A DNA stretch of 64,000 nt from Sphingobium sp. CR2-8. Its GTDB lineage: Bacteria > Pseudomonadota > Alphaproteobacteria > Sphingomonadales > Sphingomonadaceae. Made by a program: the position numbers and the translations under genes. Within the stretch, counting starts at the first letter, position 1. Every line of letters starts with the position of its first letter. Of the stretch, positions 9,025-16,298 are shown piece after piece. The stretch covers positions 1,800,501 through 1,864,500 of the forward strand of contig NZ_JAYKZY010000002.1 in the NCBI RefSeq assembly GCF_035818615.1, written 5' to 3'. Under the pieces are notes generated by a model. The model saw nothing but the letters and a program-made list of their open reading frames with translations. It was not told the origin of the DNA and ran no database searches.

Positions 9025-9237
9025 ATGAAGAAGATCGCTGTTGTTTTCGCTTCGGCCAGCCTGCTGGCCCTCGCCGCTTGCGGTGAGAAGCCTGCCAACG
9101 AAACCGCGAACGCTTCGAACGCCGTTGTCGAAAACGTTGTCGAAAACGCCGCTAACGCTGCCGACAATGCTGCGAACGCTGCAAATGTTGCTGCTAACGC
9201 TGCCAACGTTGCCGAGAACGCTGCGAACGCGATGTAA
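9025..9237 (+). CDS. Small Ala/Asn-rich lipoprotein
   Basis: A 70-residue protein with a lipoprotein signal peptide ending in the lipobox LALAAC (Cys at about 20), then a tail made almost entirely of Asn-Ala-Ala and Val-Glu-Asn steps (NAANAADNAANAANVAAN). The repeat is compatible with a long amphipathic helix on the inner face of the outer membrane, in the manner of Lpp-type proteins, but no homologous family can be named. It is followed by a strong terminator, so the gene is monocistronic. The 150-bp upstream stretch (8868-9024) holds its promoter region; no box is clear enough to call. Confidence 0.8.
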   Translation: MKKIAVVFASASLLALAACGEKPANETANASNAVVENVVENAANAADNAANAANVAANAANVAENAANAM

Positions 9238-9260
9238 TCTTCGCACTAGCGAGATTCTCG

Positions 9261-9290
9261 AAGGGCGGGCCTATATGGTCCGCCCTTTTT
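9261..9290 (+). terminator. Intrinsic terminator after the small lipoprotein gene
   Basis: AAGGGCGG and CCGCCCTT form the stem, with extra GCC/GGT pairing around a TATAT loop. A run of five T follows. Confidence 0.85.
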
Positions 9291-9380
9291 GTTTGTGCCC
9301 CATGGGCCGCGCCACCCTGCCCTACGGAACATCCAGCTTGCATCGCCGGTTGACCCCTTGCGAAACAAGGAGAGATCGTG

Positions 9381-9458
9381 ATGGGCAAGGGCATTTTATT
9401 GTGGCTGTTGGGTGTGCCTATTCCCATCATCCTGCTGCTTTGGTTATTCTTTCACTGA
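9381..9458 (+). CDS. 25-residue single-span membrane protein
   Basis: ATG at 9381 opens a 25-codon frame reading MGKGILLWLLGVPIPIILLL followed by WLFFH and a TGA. AAGGAG at 9367-9372 sits 8 bp upstream, an unusually good ribosome-binding site for this genome, which is the main reason to call it. The product is one hydrophobic helix with a central Pro-x-Pro kink. Similar tiny MGKG-LLWLLG-PIP proteins are familiar in proteobacterial genomes, but I know of no function. It lies between the lipoprotein terminator and tRNA-Pro. Confidence 0.7.
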   Translation: MGKGILLWLLGVPIPIILLLWLFFH

Positions 9459-9513
9459 TCATGTGATCGGCGATTGACGGGACGCGCGCTTCCCCGCTAA
9501 GGCCGCCCTTCGT

Positions 9514-9590
<77 letters not shown>

Positions 9591-9761
9591 CTTCCCACAT
9601 CGCTGGACAAGCAGGCAGCCAAAGAGTGCGAAAATGCTCCATTTTGCCTATTTTCGACTTTTTGGCGCTCAGGTGCTTCGGGCTACCGGTGCGTTAACCA
9701 GACGCGAACGCTATTGGCATATTATGCGACACTTCCAAGATCGATGAAGGAAGTAGAAACG

Positions 9762-9926
9762 ATGCGTCGCTTCGCCCAAAATATATTACGTAGCAATAAG
9801 GGTGCCACCGCCATCGAATATGGTCTGATCGCCGCGCTGATCGCGGTGGCCGCCATCGGCGCGATGACGAGCCTGGGCACAAAATTGGGTCGCACGTTCA
9901 ACAACGTGTCGGGCAATCTGAAATAA
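9762..9926 (+). CDS. Flp/Fap-type pilin component
   Basis: A 54-residue Flp-family pilin: a short basic leader (MRRFAQNILRSNK) with the G|ATAIEYGLIAALIAVAA cleavage/helix motif characteristic of Tad pilins. After cleavage by a Tad prepilin peptidase it would polymerise into Flp fibres for attachment. ATG 9762 is preferred because AAGGAAG sits 8 bp upstream; ATG 9744 gives six extra residues. No other tad/cpa genes are nearby, so the pilin is an orphan here. The adjacent gspO peptidase belongs to the type II system and is convergent. Confidence 0.88.
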   Translation: MRRFAQNILRSNKGATAIEYGLIAALIAVAAIGAMTSLGTKLGRTFNNVSGNLK

Positions 9927-9949
9927 GCGATTGATAGCCTGCCGCCGCG

Positions 9950-10690
9950 TCACATCACGCGCAGGACGACGAGCCAGGCCGGCAATGCGGCAAGCGCGAG
10001 GAAGGTGCCGAGCGGCACATGGGCGGTGCGCCGTCTTGCCCGACCACTGGCCAGCATCACCATCAATCCCGATAGCGATGCGATGAGCAGGATGAAGGGC
10101 AGCGCCTGCCAGCCGAACCATGCGCCCAGCGCGCCGAGCAGCTTCGCGTCGCCCAATCCCAGACCGTCACGCCCACGCAGAACGCGGTAGCCAAGGGCGA
10201 TCCCGACCAGCGCTGCGTAGCCGATCGCCGCGCCGATGATGCGATCGATGAGTATGACGTCGGTCGCCCACATGCCTGCGGTGAAGCCAATGAAGGCGAG
10301 CGGCAGGGTCAGGGCGTCCGGCAACCAGAAATGCCGCCAATCCAGTATCGCCAGCGTCAACAGCATCCAGCCCAACACGGCCCAGGCGACACCCCCAACA
10401 TCGGCCGCGCCACCCAGCGCCAGCGCGCCGATGATCGCGCACGCGGCCTCCACCCGGCCATGCAAGGGATCAATCCGGGCGCCGCAGGTCCGGCACCGTC
10501 CGCGTTGCGCCATTGCGCTGAACAGGGGAATAAGATCACGCGCGCCCAGCGTTCGGCCGCAGCCGTCACAGGCCGATCGTCCACGCATGATGCTGCGCCC
10601 GGCGGGCCAGCGGAGGATCAGCGTGGCGAGAAAACTGCCCGCGATCGCGCCGGCCAGCGCACCGATCAGGGCCGCAACCGGCTGGATCAC
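9950..10690 (-). CDS. gspO: Type II secretion prepilin peptidase / N-methyltransferase GspO
   Basis: A 246-residue integral membrane aspartyl protease that cleaves and N-methylates the pseudopilins GspG-K. The cytoplasmic zinc-binding tetracysteine is CDGCGRTL...CRTCGARIDP (near residues 43-80). The two catalytic Asp regions are ILDWRHFWLPDALTLP and GLGLGDAKLLGAL (GxGD protease motif). The GTG start on the complement of 10690 overlaps the gspN stop (GTGA), so translation is coupled. It is the last gene of the gsp operon. Confidence 0.93.
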   Translation of the reverse strand: MIQPVAALIGALAGAIAGSFLATLILRWPAGRSIMRGRSACDGCGRTLGARDLIPLFSAMAQRGRCRTCGARIDPLHGRVEAACAIIGALALGGAADVGGVAWAVLGWMLLTLAILDWRHFWLPDALTLPLAFIGFTAGMWATDVILIDRIIGAAIGYAALVGIALGYRVLRGRDGLGLGDAKLLGALGAWFGWQALPFILLIASLSGLMVMLASGRARRRTAHVPLGTFLALAALPAWLVVLRVM

Positions 10691-11409
10691 AATGTGCCTT
10701 CGGCCTTGAGCAACTGCACACCGTCCGAACCCGCAAAGCCCGCCTGCCCCAGCGTTGCGGCCAAGGTCGGATCGGCGGTTTCGACCCGCATCTCTGCCGT
10801 GTAGCGGCCCGATCGCCAGATGCGCAGGCTGATCTTTTCCATGCCGGACTGGCTCACCAGGGGCAGCAGCAGCGCGTCGCCATCGCAACTGACGACACCC
10901 GACAGGCCCTGGCTGAGGTTCAGGCCGGGAAACTGCCCCGCCATGCGCGCGCGGACGCGGCCTTCAGCATGGCCGCAGCGCTCGCCCGCATAATAGGCGC
11001 TCACATCCTCCAGCATCAGACTGCCGATCGGCAGCGGGGCGAAGGTCCGGCCAAGCGGCACCGCGCCGGTCACATCGTCCACGCCGATGCGCCCGAACCC
11101 GACGGTCAGCGCGCCGCTGATATCGTCGGCGAGGCCCTTGGTACGGGCGATGTCGAAACGGGCGCGGCCAACCAGCAGCGACAGGGGGGACAGGCCCGCG
11201 CGCACGCTGCCCATCGGCATCTCGCCCAACATCAACTGGTCGATCCGCCCGCTCCACACCGTCCCGCGCACATCCCGTGCGGCGATGCCCAACCGCTCAA
11301 GACCGGCCAGGCCCAGCGCCACCCGCATCGGCAGGAACAGCAGCATGCCAGCCAGAAGGGTCACGCCCAGGATGATCCGCATCCGCCGCGACAGGGACAG
11401 GCCCATCAT
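10687..11409 (-). CDS. gspN: Type II secretion protein GspN
   Basis: A 240-residue inner-membrane protein with one N-terminal transmembrane helix (about residues 11-30) and a periplasmic domain containing RDVRGTVWSGRIDQL and the late SCDGDALLLPLVS segment typical of GspN. GspN is an accessory, often dispensable component. The start overlaps the gspM stop by 4 bp (ATGA) at 11406-11409. Identification leans on operon position as well as sequence. Confidence 0.85.
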   Translation of the reverse strand: MMGLSLSRRMRIILGVTLLAGMLLFLPMRVALGLAGLERLGIAARDVRGTVWSGRIDQLMLGEMPMGSVRAGLSPLSLLVGRARFDIARTKGLADDISGALTVGFGRIGVDDVTGAVPLGRTFAPLPIGSLMLEDVSAYYAGERCGHAEGRVRARMAGQFPGLNLSQGLSGVVSCDGDALLLPLVSQSGMEKISLRIWRSGRYTAEMRVETADPTLAATLGQAGFAGSDGVQLLKAEGTL

Positions 11410-11894
11410 TGGCCCGCGCCCCGCATCAGCACAGCCTGCACCGCGACGCTGCCAGCCGTGGCGGATGGTCGCGCGCTCATGGTTTCGACGCGAACGCCCT
11501 GCGCTTCCAGCGTCGCCAGCCAGGATAGCAGCGCAACCGGCCGTACGGAGGCAATGGCGATCTCCATCCGGTCGCTCCCTTGTGCCTGCGCCCTTTCGAG
11601 CGTCAGTCCCGCTTCGCCCGCGCTCTGGCCGACGAACTGGTCGACCGGCGTGGCCGGGCCGGTGGTGGTGGCATCGCGGGGCAAGGCCTTGAGCTGCTTC
11701 ACCGCCGCGCGGACCGCCGCGTTGCGATCCGTCGCCGCCAGCAGCGTCTCGCGCGCACTGCGCTGCGCCCGGTCGAGCGGCATGGCGATGCCCAGCCACA
11801 GGATCACCAACGCCAGCAGCGCGAACATGACGCCCAGCATCCATTGTTCGCGGGTCGATCGTTCCGACCAATAGGTTGCCATTCGTTCCATCAT
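11406..11894 (-). CDS. gspM: Type II secretion protein GspM
   Basis: A 162-residue protein with a single N-terminal transmembrane segment (MLGVMFALLALVILWLGIAM, about 19-38) followed by a coiled and ferredoxin-like periplasmic part. GspM pairs with GspL in the inner-membrane platform. The start overlaps the gspL stop (ATGATG). A longer frame upstream would run antisense through gspL in another frame and is not real. Confidence 0.88.
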   Translation of the reverse strand: MMERMATYWSERSTREQWMLGVMFALLALVILWLGIAMPLDRAQRSARETLLAATDRNAAVRAAVKQLKALPRDATTTGPATPVDQFVGQSAGEAGLTLERAQAQGSDRMEIAIASVRPVALLSWLATLEAQGVRVETMSARPSATAGSVAVQAVLMRGAGQ

Positions 11895-13012
11895 GACCGC
11901 ACCGTAATGTCCGCCAGCGTCCGCCCGCCCGGATCCTGCGAGGGCGTGGCCGTGATCGTGAAGCCCGCCGCCTGCAAGGCCAGCAGAACCAGATTGATGT
12001 CGTCCGCCTTGGCCGAAGCCAGGGTCGCGCGCACCATGCCGTCGGCATCGCGCGACAGGCTGGTCACCACCACGCCCGGCGCGTCCTGCATCGCGCTCAA
12101 AAGGCCCGCGACCGGCGCGGTGAAGGCGCGCGCGCCCGCGCCACGCGCTGCCAGCTTGCCCTCCATCTCGACCAGCGCCTGGGCCGGGTCGGTGGCGCCC
12201 AGCAGAACCTGTTGCGCCTGCGCCAGGCTTTCGCGATCCAGCCGACTCGCCTCCATATGCTGTTTGGCGATGCCGATCAGCGCGATCATCAGGCTGGCGA
12301 GCAGGATCAGGCCGCTCCATAGCGCGATACGCCCGACGGCGCGGCTGTCCACGGCCGCCCGCCGCACGCGCTTGGCGAAGTCGCCCTGCCGCATATCGAG
12401 CGGCGGCGCATCCAGCGCCGCGATCGCGCGCCCTTCGACCACACCGGCAGGCACATCCAGGATCGCCGCATCGCCGATCAACCCAGGCAGCGCCATGTCG
12501 GCGGTCAGCGTCAGATCCACACCGCGCAGCACGGTCTCGCCGCCGATCGCGCCGCGCGTGAAGCCTTCCTCCGGTTCCGGCAGCAGCAGGGGCGCAGGCA
12601 TGATGATATCGGGGTCCAGCCCGTGATGCTGCGCCTGAAGCAGCCAATGTTGCATGTCGGCCCGGGCCGCCACCGCGACGATGTGCGGCCGCGCGGGATC
12701 GTCCTGCGCGTCGGCGACCGCAAACAGGTGGTCCGCCGGTACAAGCCCCCCGGCCAGTGCCGCCAGACGTGCCGCCGCCCGCCCCTGCCGCACGGGCAGG
12801 TCGGGATGAGTGGTCCAGTAAAGCGTCACCAAGGCCGCGGGCGGGACCAGCATCACGCGCGCCTGCGGCGGCAATTCTGCGATGCCGCAGGCCGCAAGCC
12901 AGTTCGCGCCCACGCCCGACTGCACCAGCGCGCCGTCCACGACGCGCATCCAGCGCGGCTCGGCGTCCGCCGCCTCGGCCAGAAAGACGATCAGCGCGTC
13001 AAGACTGCTCAT
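11891..13012 (-). CDS. gspL: Type II secretion protein GspL
   Basis: A 373-residue bitopic protein: a cytoplasmic actin-like domain (residues about 1-225) that recruits the GspE ATPase, a transmembrane helix (IALWSGLILLASLMIALIGI, near 245) and a periplasmic ferredoxin-like domain that pairs with GspM. The start at 13012 (MSSLDALIVFLAEAADAEPR) overlaps the gspK stop in an ATGA junction. Confidence 0.9.
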   Translation of the reverse strand: MSSLDALIVFLAEAADAEPRWMRVVDGALVQSGVGANWLAACGIAELPPQARVMLVPPAALVTLYWTTHPDLPVRQGRAAARLAALAGGLVPADHLFAVADAQDDPARPHIVAVAARADMQHWLLQAQHHGLDPDIIMPAPLLLPEPEEGFTRGAIGGETVLRGVDLTLTADMALPGLIGDAAILDVPAGVVEGRAIAALDAPPLDMRQGDFAKRVRRAAVDSRAVGRIALWSGLILLASLMIALIGIAKQHMEASRLDRESLAQAQQVLLGATDPAQALVEMEGKLAARGAGARAFTAPVAGLLSAMQDAPGVVVTSLSRDADGMVRATLASAKADDINLVLLALQAAGFTITATPSQDPGGRTLADITVRS

Positions 13013-14016
13013 GCGCCCGCCCCCCAGTTGCGGCGCACCAGCGTGGCCGGGCTTTGCCGCGCGTCGATCAGCGCCCGCTCCACTACCTGCGTTCCCCCGA
13101 CATTCACCGACACGTCCACTCCGAAAAATCCCGTCGTCATCTTGACCTGCGCACTGACTTCCGCGTCCGGCGACAGGCCGACCAGCGACGGCGTCTGCCA
13201 GAACTGGTTCACGCTGCCGTAGCCGTCTGCTGGCCGCCGCGCCAGCAGTTGCCGCGCCTGCGCGACGGTCAATTGCCCCGGCAGCAGCATCGCAAACAGA
13301 GGCGCCTGCCCGGGGAGCAGCGTATTGATGTTGATCGGCGACAAATCCGTGACAGGCAGGGCGCAAATCCAGGGCCGCGCCAGATCATATATGGCGGGGC
13401 TGACGCCGCTGACCGCGCGCAATTCGCTGGCGTCCACCATCATGCGATTGGCGGCGCGATAAGGGCGTGCCATTTGGGCATAGGTTTCGTCCTCCGCCCC
13501 GCCCGGCTGCGGCACGCTGTCGGTATCGATCCAGTCGGCCAGGCTGGCGGCCGCGCCCTGCGCCTGCCCCGCATCGACGCCCAGCGCCTCCAGCAAAGCC
13601 TGAAATTGCAGCACGCCAATGGGGCGCAGCTTCAGGCTGGCGTCAGTCTCGCCGCTGACCACGCTGTTGAGGTTGAAGCAATTGCCCGCATCGGTCACGC
13701 GCGCCGTCGCCACGCCGCCCGGCAAGGGAATAGATTGCGGCGTACCCATCCATCCGCCCGCCAGCGTGATCTTTGCGGGGTTAGAGGCGGTGAGATCGGC
13801 GATGCGCAGCCGCGCCATCTCCGTCGCGGCGTCGGCATAGGCACGTCCCTGATCGACTGCGCCACCGTTGCCGGTCATCCGCGTCGCCAGCGCCACCCGC
13901 TCCAGCGCCGTCGCCGCCACCACCGCCATGACCGCGACCAGCAGCAATACGGTCAGCAGCGCCGCGCCGCGCTCGCTTCTATTTCTGGGGTCAGGCCTCT
14001 TGCGGGGATCAGACAC
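13009..14016 (-). CDS. gspK: Type II secretion minor pseudopilin GspK
   Basis: A 335-residue pseudopilin. The basic leader MSDPRKRPDPRNRSERG ends at the G|AALLTVLLLVAVMAVVAATALER cleavage and helix segment; GspK normally lacks the Glu5 found in other pseudopilins. The long globular domain includes the SAM-like helical insert (LADWIDTDSVPQPGGAEDE) that carries the calcium-binding acidic residues. GspK caps the pseudopilus tip with GspI and GspJ. The start codon is GTG at 14016, overlapping the gspJ stop by 8 bp. Confidence 0.92.
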   Translation of the reverse strand: MSDPRKRPDPRNRSERGAALLTVLLLVAVMAVVAATALERVALATRMTGNGGAVDQGRAYADAATEMARLRIADLTASNPAKITLAGGWMGTPQSIPLPGGVATARVTDAGNCFNLNSVVSGETDASLKLRPIGVLQFQALLEALGVDAGQAQGAAASLADWIDTDSVPQPGGAEDETYAQMARPYRAANRMMVDASELRAVSGVSPAIYDLARPWICALPVTDLSPININTLLPGQAPLFAMLLPGQLTVAQARQLLARRPADGYGSVNQFWQTPSLVGLSPDAEVSAQVKMTTGFFGVDVSVNVGGTQVVERALIDARQSPATLVRRNWGAGA

Positions 14017-14794
14017 CGGCCGCTCCTTGCGCCACGTCCAGCTTTTCCGGCGGACCGGGCGCGACCAGGAAACGCAGCATCACCGGCGGCTCGCCGGCGC
14101 GCGTTACCGTCATTTCGACCGCGCGCGGCAACAGGTCGGGCTGGGTCGGGGTCCAATCCTCCCGCCATTTGCCCTGTGCATCGCGGAACCGCAGCACCAC
14201 CGCCTCGACATGATCGAGCAAGGCGGCGGGATCGTCCCCGGCCGCGCCATCCAATTGCGCATAGGTGCGCCGCTCCAGCCGCCCCTGCCGCACCCAATAT
14301 TCCACCTTTTGCAGCGATGGCCGGGGCAGATCGCCCAGATTGTCCCATCCGCCGCGCACGAACTGCATCACCGGCTGGCTCTCACCCTCGCCATGCGCCC
14401 AGAAGGCAGGGGCCAACGTGCCCGCCTCGGTACGGGTGATGCGCGGCACCGCCTGCCCCAGGTCGCCTGCCAGCGCGCCGCCCGCTCTTTGGATCGCGGC
14501 CATATCATCCAGCCGCGCCTTGATCTGCGCCTGCGCCGACACGCTGTTGCCCAGCAGCAGCACGCCCGCGCTCGCCAGCATGGCGAAGATCATCAGCGCG
14601 ACGAGCAGTTCGATCAGCGTGAAGCCGTGTTCGGCGGAACGCGCGTGATACGTGAAGCCGTGTTCGGCGGAACGCGCTTGAGACGTGAAGCCCTGCTCTC
14701 CCCTCTCCCCGTTCGGTTCGAACCTGTCGAGCACAGGGGCACGCGCAATGGTTCTCGACAGGCTCGAACCGAACGGATTAAGTGACGAGGCCAT
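14009..14794 (-). CDS. gspJ: Type II secretion minor pseudopilin GspJ with an expanded, repeat-containing leader
   Basis: A 261-residue pseudopilin. From the coupled ATG at 14794 (TGATG junction with gspI) the leader is about 57 residues instead of the usual 6-15. It contains a translated inverted-repeat element (SRTIARAPVLDRFEPNGER) and then three GF motifs spaced 11 residues apart (EQGFTSQ, EHGFTYH, EHGFTLIELLVAL). Only the last is followed by the hydrophobic N-helix, so prepilin peptidase should cut there (G|FTLIE). A GTG inside the repeat element (VLDRFEPNG) could give a shorter leader. The mature part is a normal GspJ. It may be partly impaired in membrane insertion; that is inference. 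Confidence 0.88.
   Translation of the reverse strand: MASSLNPFGSSLSRTIARAPVLDRFEPNGERGEQGFTSQARSAEHGFTYHARSAEHGFTLIELLVALMIFAMLASAGVLLLGNSVSAQAQIKARLDDMAAIQRAGGALAGDLGQAVPRITRTEAGTLAPAFWAHGEGESQPVMQFVRGGWDNLGDLPRPSLQKVEYWVRQGRLERRTYAQLDGAAGDDPAALLDHVEAVVLRFRDAQGKWREDWTPTQPDLLPRAVEMTVTRAGEPPVMLRFLVAPGPPEKLDVAQGAAGV
14618..14692. repeat. 33-bp tandem repeat encoding the GspJ prepilin leader
   Basis: CGTGAAGCCGTGTTCGGCGG starts at 14618 and again at 14651, and a diverged third unit (CGTGAAGCCCTGCTC) starts at 14684, exactly 33 bp apart. On the coding strand each unit encodes RSAEHGFT plus three variable residues. The same 25-bp core occurs in the gspI and gspH leaders. Confidence 0.85.
14709..14776. 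repeat. Inverted-repeat element inside the gspJ 5' coding region
   Basis: The arms 14709-14731 and 14754-14776 are 23 bp with one mismatch (CCGTTCGGTTCGAAC type), separated by 22 bp. This is the REP-like family that reads TTCGACAGG...GAACGG in sphingomonad genomes. It is translated as part of the GspJ leader. Confidence 0.85.
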
Positions 14795-15222
14795 CACTCC
14801 ACCACCCGCACGAAGCTCAGGACCACAGGCGACGCGCCGGGCTGGCCGTCGACGGTCAGGTCCACCTGCAACAGCCGCTGGTCGTCCGTGGGCTTGACGG
14901 TGCGGCTCCAGTGCCAGCGCCGCCCGCCATTGTCCGCTTGCCCCTCTTCCTGGCCGACCGAAGGCGTCAGGGGATCGGTCTGCGTCTCCACCATCAGGTT
15001 GCGCGCGACGATCTGGCCCAGCGCCTTGCTGTCGAGGTCGGCGGCGGTTCGCAAGGTCACGCCCTGTAACCGCACCAGCGCCAATGCGGCGAGGCTGAAC
15101 ACGGCAAGCGCGACCAGCATTTCCAGCAACGTGAAGCCGTGTTCGGCGGAACGCTGAAAAGACGTAAAGCCGTGTTCGGCGGAACGCTTTGAAAGCATGA
15201 AGCCATGTTTGCGCCTATCCAC
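14794..15222 (-). CDS. gspI: Type II secretion minor pseudopilin GspI with duplicated leader
   Basis: A 142-residue pseudopilin. The leader contains three GF motifs 11 residues apart (KHGFMLSK, EHGFTSFQ, EHGFTLLEMLVALAVF); the last one is the functional cleavage site, G|FTLLEM, followed by the hydrophobic helix. Two starts are possible: GTG 15222, overlapping the gspH stop, or ATG 15198, which begins exactly at the second leader unit (MLSKRSAEHG). The mature domain is an ordinary GspI, which nucleates the pseudopilus tip with GspJ and GspK. The stop overlaps the gspJ ATG. Confidence 0.88.
   Translation of the reverse strand: MDRRKHGFMLSKRSAEHGFTSFQRSAEHGFTLLEMLVALAVFSLAALALVRLQGVTLRTAADLDSKALGQIVARNLMVETQTDPLTPSVGQEEGQADNGGRRWHWSRTVKPTDDQRLLQVDLTVDGQPGASPVVLSFVRVVE
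15130..15214. repeat. 33-bp tandem repeat encoding the GspI prepilin leader
   Basis: The 25-bp core CGTGAAGCCGTGTTCGGCGG... begins at 15130, recurs with one change at 15163, and a weaker third unit (CATGAAGCCATG) begins at 15196, all at 33-bp spacing. Confidence 0.85.
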
Positions 15223-15669
15223 CGACCATGACCTTTCCCGCCATGTCGACCGTCACGGACACGCGCTCGCCTTCGCGCGCCAGCGTCACGGTCAGCGGAT
15301 CGGTCGGCAGGCCCGTGCCGTCGAAGCCGATCTGCTGCCGCCCATCCTTGCCCACCAGCGCGCGAGTGCCGCTTTTCCAGTTGGCGGTCACGAAGGGCTT
15401 GTCCTGCAGCGTGACCCATTGCCCGCCCTCGCGGCGCTGAAAGCCATAGCCGGAGGCCGACACCCACAGGCCCATTGGGCGCGCAGTCACGACCGCTTCG
15501 TCGCGCGCGGCGGCAACGCGCGCGGCAAAGCGGTCGGCATCATCGATCACGCGCCCGCGCGGATCAGGGATCGCCATGACGACGGCAGCGGAAATGAAAC
15601 CGATGATCGTCAGCACGACCATCAGTTCGATCAGCGTGAAGCCCTGTTGGGCGGAACGCGCAAAGGCAT
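15215..15669 (-). CDS. gspH: Type II secretion minor pseudopilin GspH, start region frameshifted
   Basis: The mature pseudopilin is intact in one frame: QQG|FTLIELMVVLTIIGFIS, then a normal GspH domain ending KVMVGG at 15215. Reading upstream in that frame there is no ATG, GTG or TTG before a TAG at 15725-15727. However, ATG at 15669 lies one base out of frame. Adding a single base in its first codons (the CC or TTT after ATG) would give MPFARSAQQG|FTLIEL, a textbook leader. I therefore give 15669 as the ancestral start. Either this is a real frameshift with loss of the leader or a one-base assembly error. The first in-frame ATG (15622) lies inside the N-helix and would lack the cleavage site. 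Confidence 0.75.
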
Positions 15670-15700
15670 TGAAGCCACGTTCGCACGTCCGCGAGCGCGC

Positions 15701-15755
15701 CCGGCGCAGGCCGGGGCCCAGTGTCTATCGAACTGCGGACCCCGGCCTGCGCCGG
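15701..15755. repeat. GC-rich inverted repeat between gspG and gspH
   Basis: CCGGCGCAGGCCGGGGCCC (15701-15719) pairs with GGACCCCGGCCTGCGCCGG (15737-15755) with one mismatch, around a 17-nt loop. It lies 9 bp after the gspG stop and abuts the damaged gspH start. It is a second repeat family, distinct from the TTCGACAGG type. Confidence 0.85.
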
Positions 15756-15763
15756 AGAACCAG

Positions 15764-16225
15764 TCACAACTCGCTGGAATAGATATCCGCATTTTCTTGA
15801 TCTCCGCCCGGCTGGCCATCCGCGCCCAGCGAACTGATGTCGAACGCGCCCTTGCGGCCCGGCACGGTGTAGACATAGGCGCGGCCCCACGGATCGTCGG
15901 GCAGCTTCTTGATATAGCCGCCGCGGCGATAGCGCTGCGGCTGGGCGAGGGATGCCGGAGGATTGAGCAGCGCCTGCAACCCGTCCGATCCGGCCGGATA
16001 GGTCAGATTGTCGAGCCGATACTGCTCCAGCGCCTGTTCGATGGTGGCGATGTCGGCCTTCGCCTTTTCGACGCGCGCCGTGTCGGTTGCAGGAATGACA
16101 TTGATCGCCACGATCGTCGCCAACAAGCCGATGATGACGATGACGACCATCAGTTCGACCAGGGTGAAGCCCTCTTCTCCCGACCGCTGGTCACCGTTCG
16201 CCCTGAGCCTGTCGAAGGGCTTCAT
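15764..16225 (-). CDS. gspG: Type II secretion major pseudopilin GspG
   Basis: A 153-residue major pseudopilin that forms the shaft of the pseudopilus. The cleavage motif is GEEG|FTLVELMVVIVIIGLLATI, with Glu5 present. The C-terminal half has the GspG signature (DPWGRAYVYTVPGRKGAFDISSLGADGQPGG) with the calcium-loop aspartates. The first residues MKPFDRLRANGD are translated from the repeat element at 16194-16271, so this start codon is itself supplied by a repeat. Confidence 0.94.
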   Translation of the reverse strand: MKPFDRLRANGDQRSGEEGFTLVELMVVIVIIGLLATIVAINVIPATDTARVEKAKADIATIEQALEQYRLDNLTYPAGSDGLQALLNPPASLAQPQRYRRGGYIKKLPDDPWGRAYVYTVPGRKGAFDISSLGADGQPGGDQENADIYSSEL

Positions 16226-16271
16226 TGTCTTTGGCGAAAGAACAGGGCTTCGACAAGCTCAGCCCGAACGG
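16194..16271. repeat. Inverted-repeat element spanning the gspG start codon
   Basis: The arms 16194-16220 (CCGTTCGCCCTGAGCCTGTC...) and 16245-16271 (GGGCTTCGACAAGCTCAGCC...) are imperfect complements of the TTCGACAGG REP-like family. The gspG start codon (16223-16225) falls just inside the loop side of the left arm. Confidence 0.85.
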
Positions 16272-16298
16272 ATTTCAACATGCGCATATTCAACTCCT

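Noticed and set aside
9685-9710. CtrA-type site (TTAACC) upstream of the Flp pilin gene
   Set aside because: Only one half-site is present; the second TTAA at the required spacing is missing.
9950-10888. A 312-codon version of gspO starting at 10888
   Set aside because: The extra N-terminus is out-of-frame gspN sequence; the GTG at 10690 gives the family length and an operon-type overlap.
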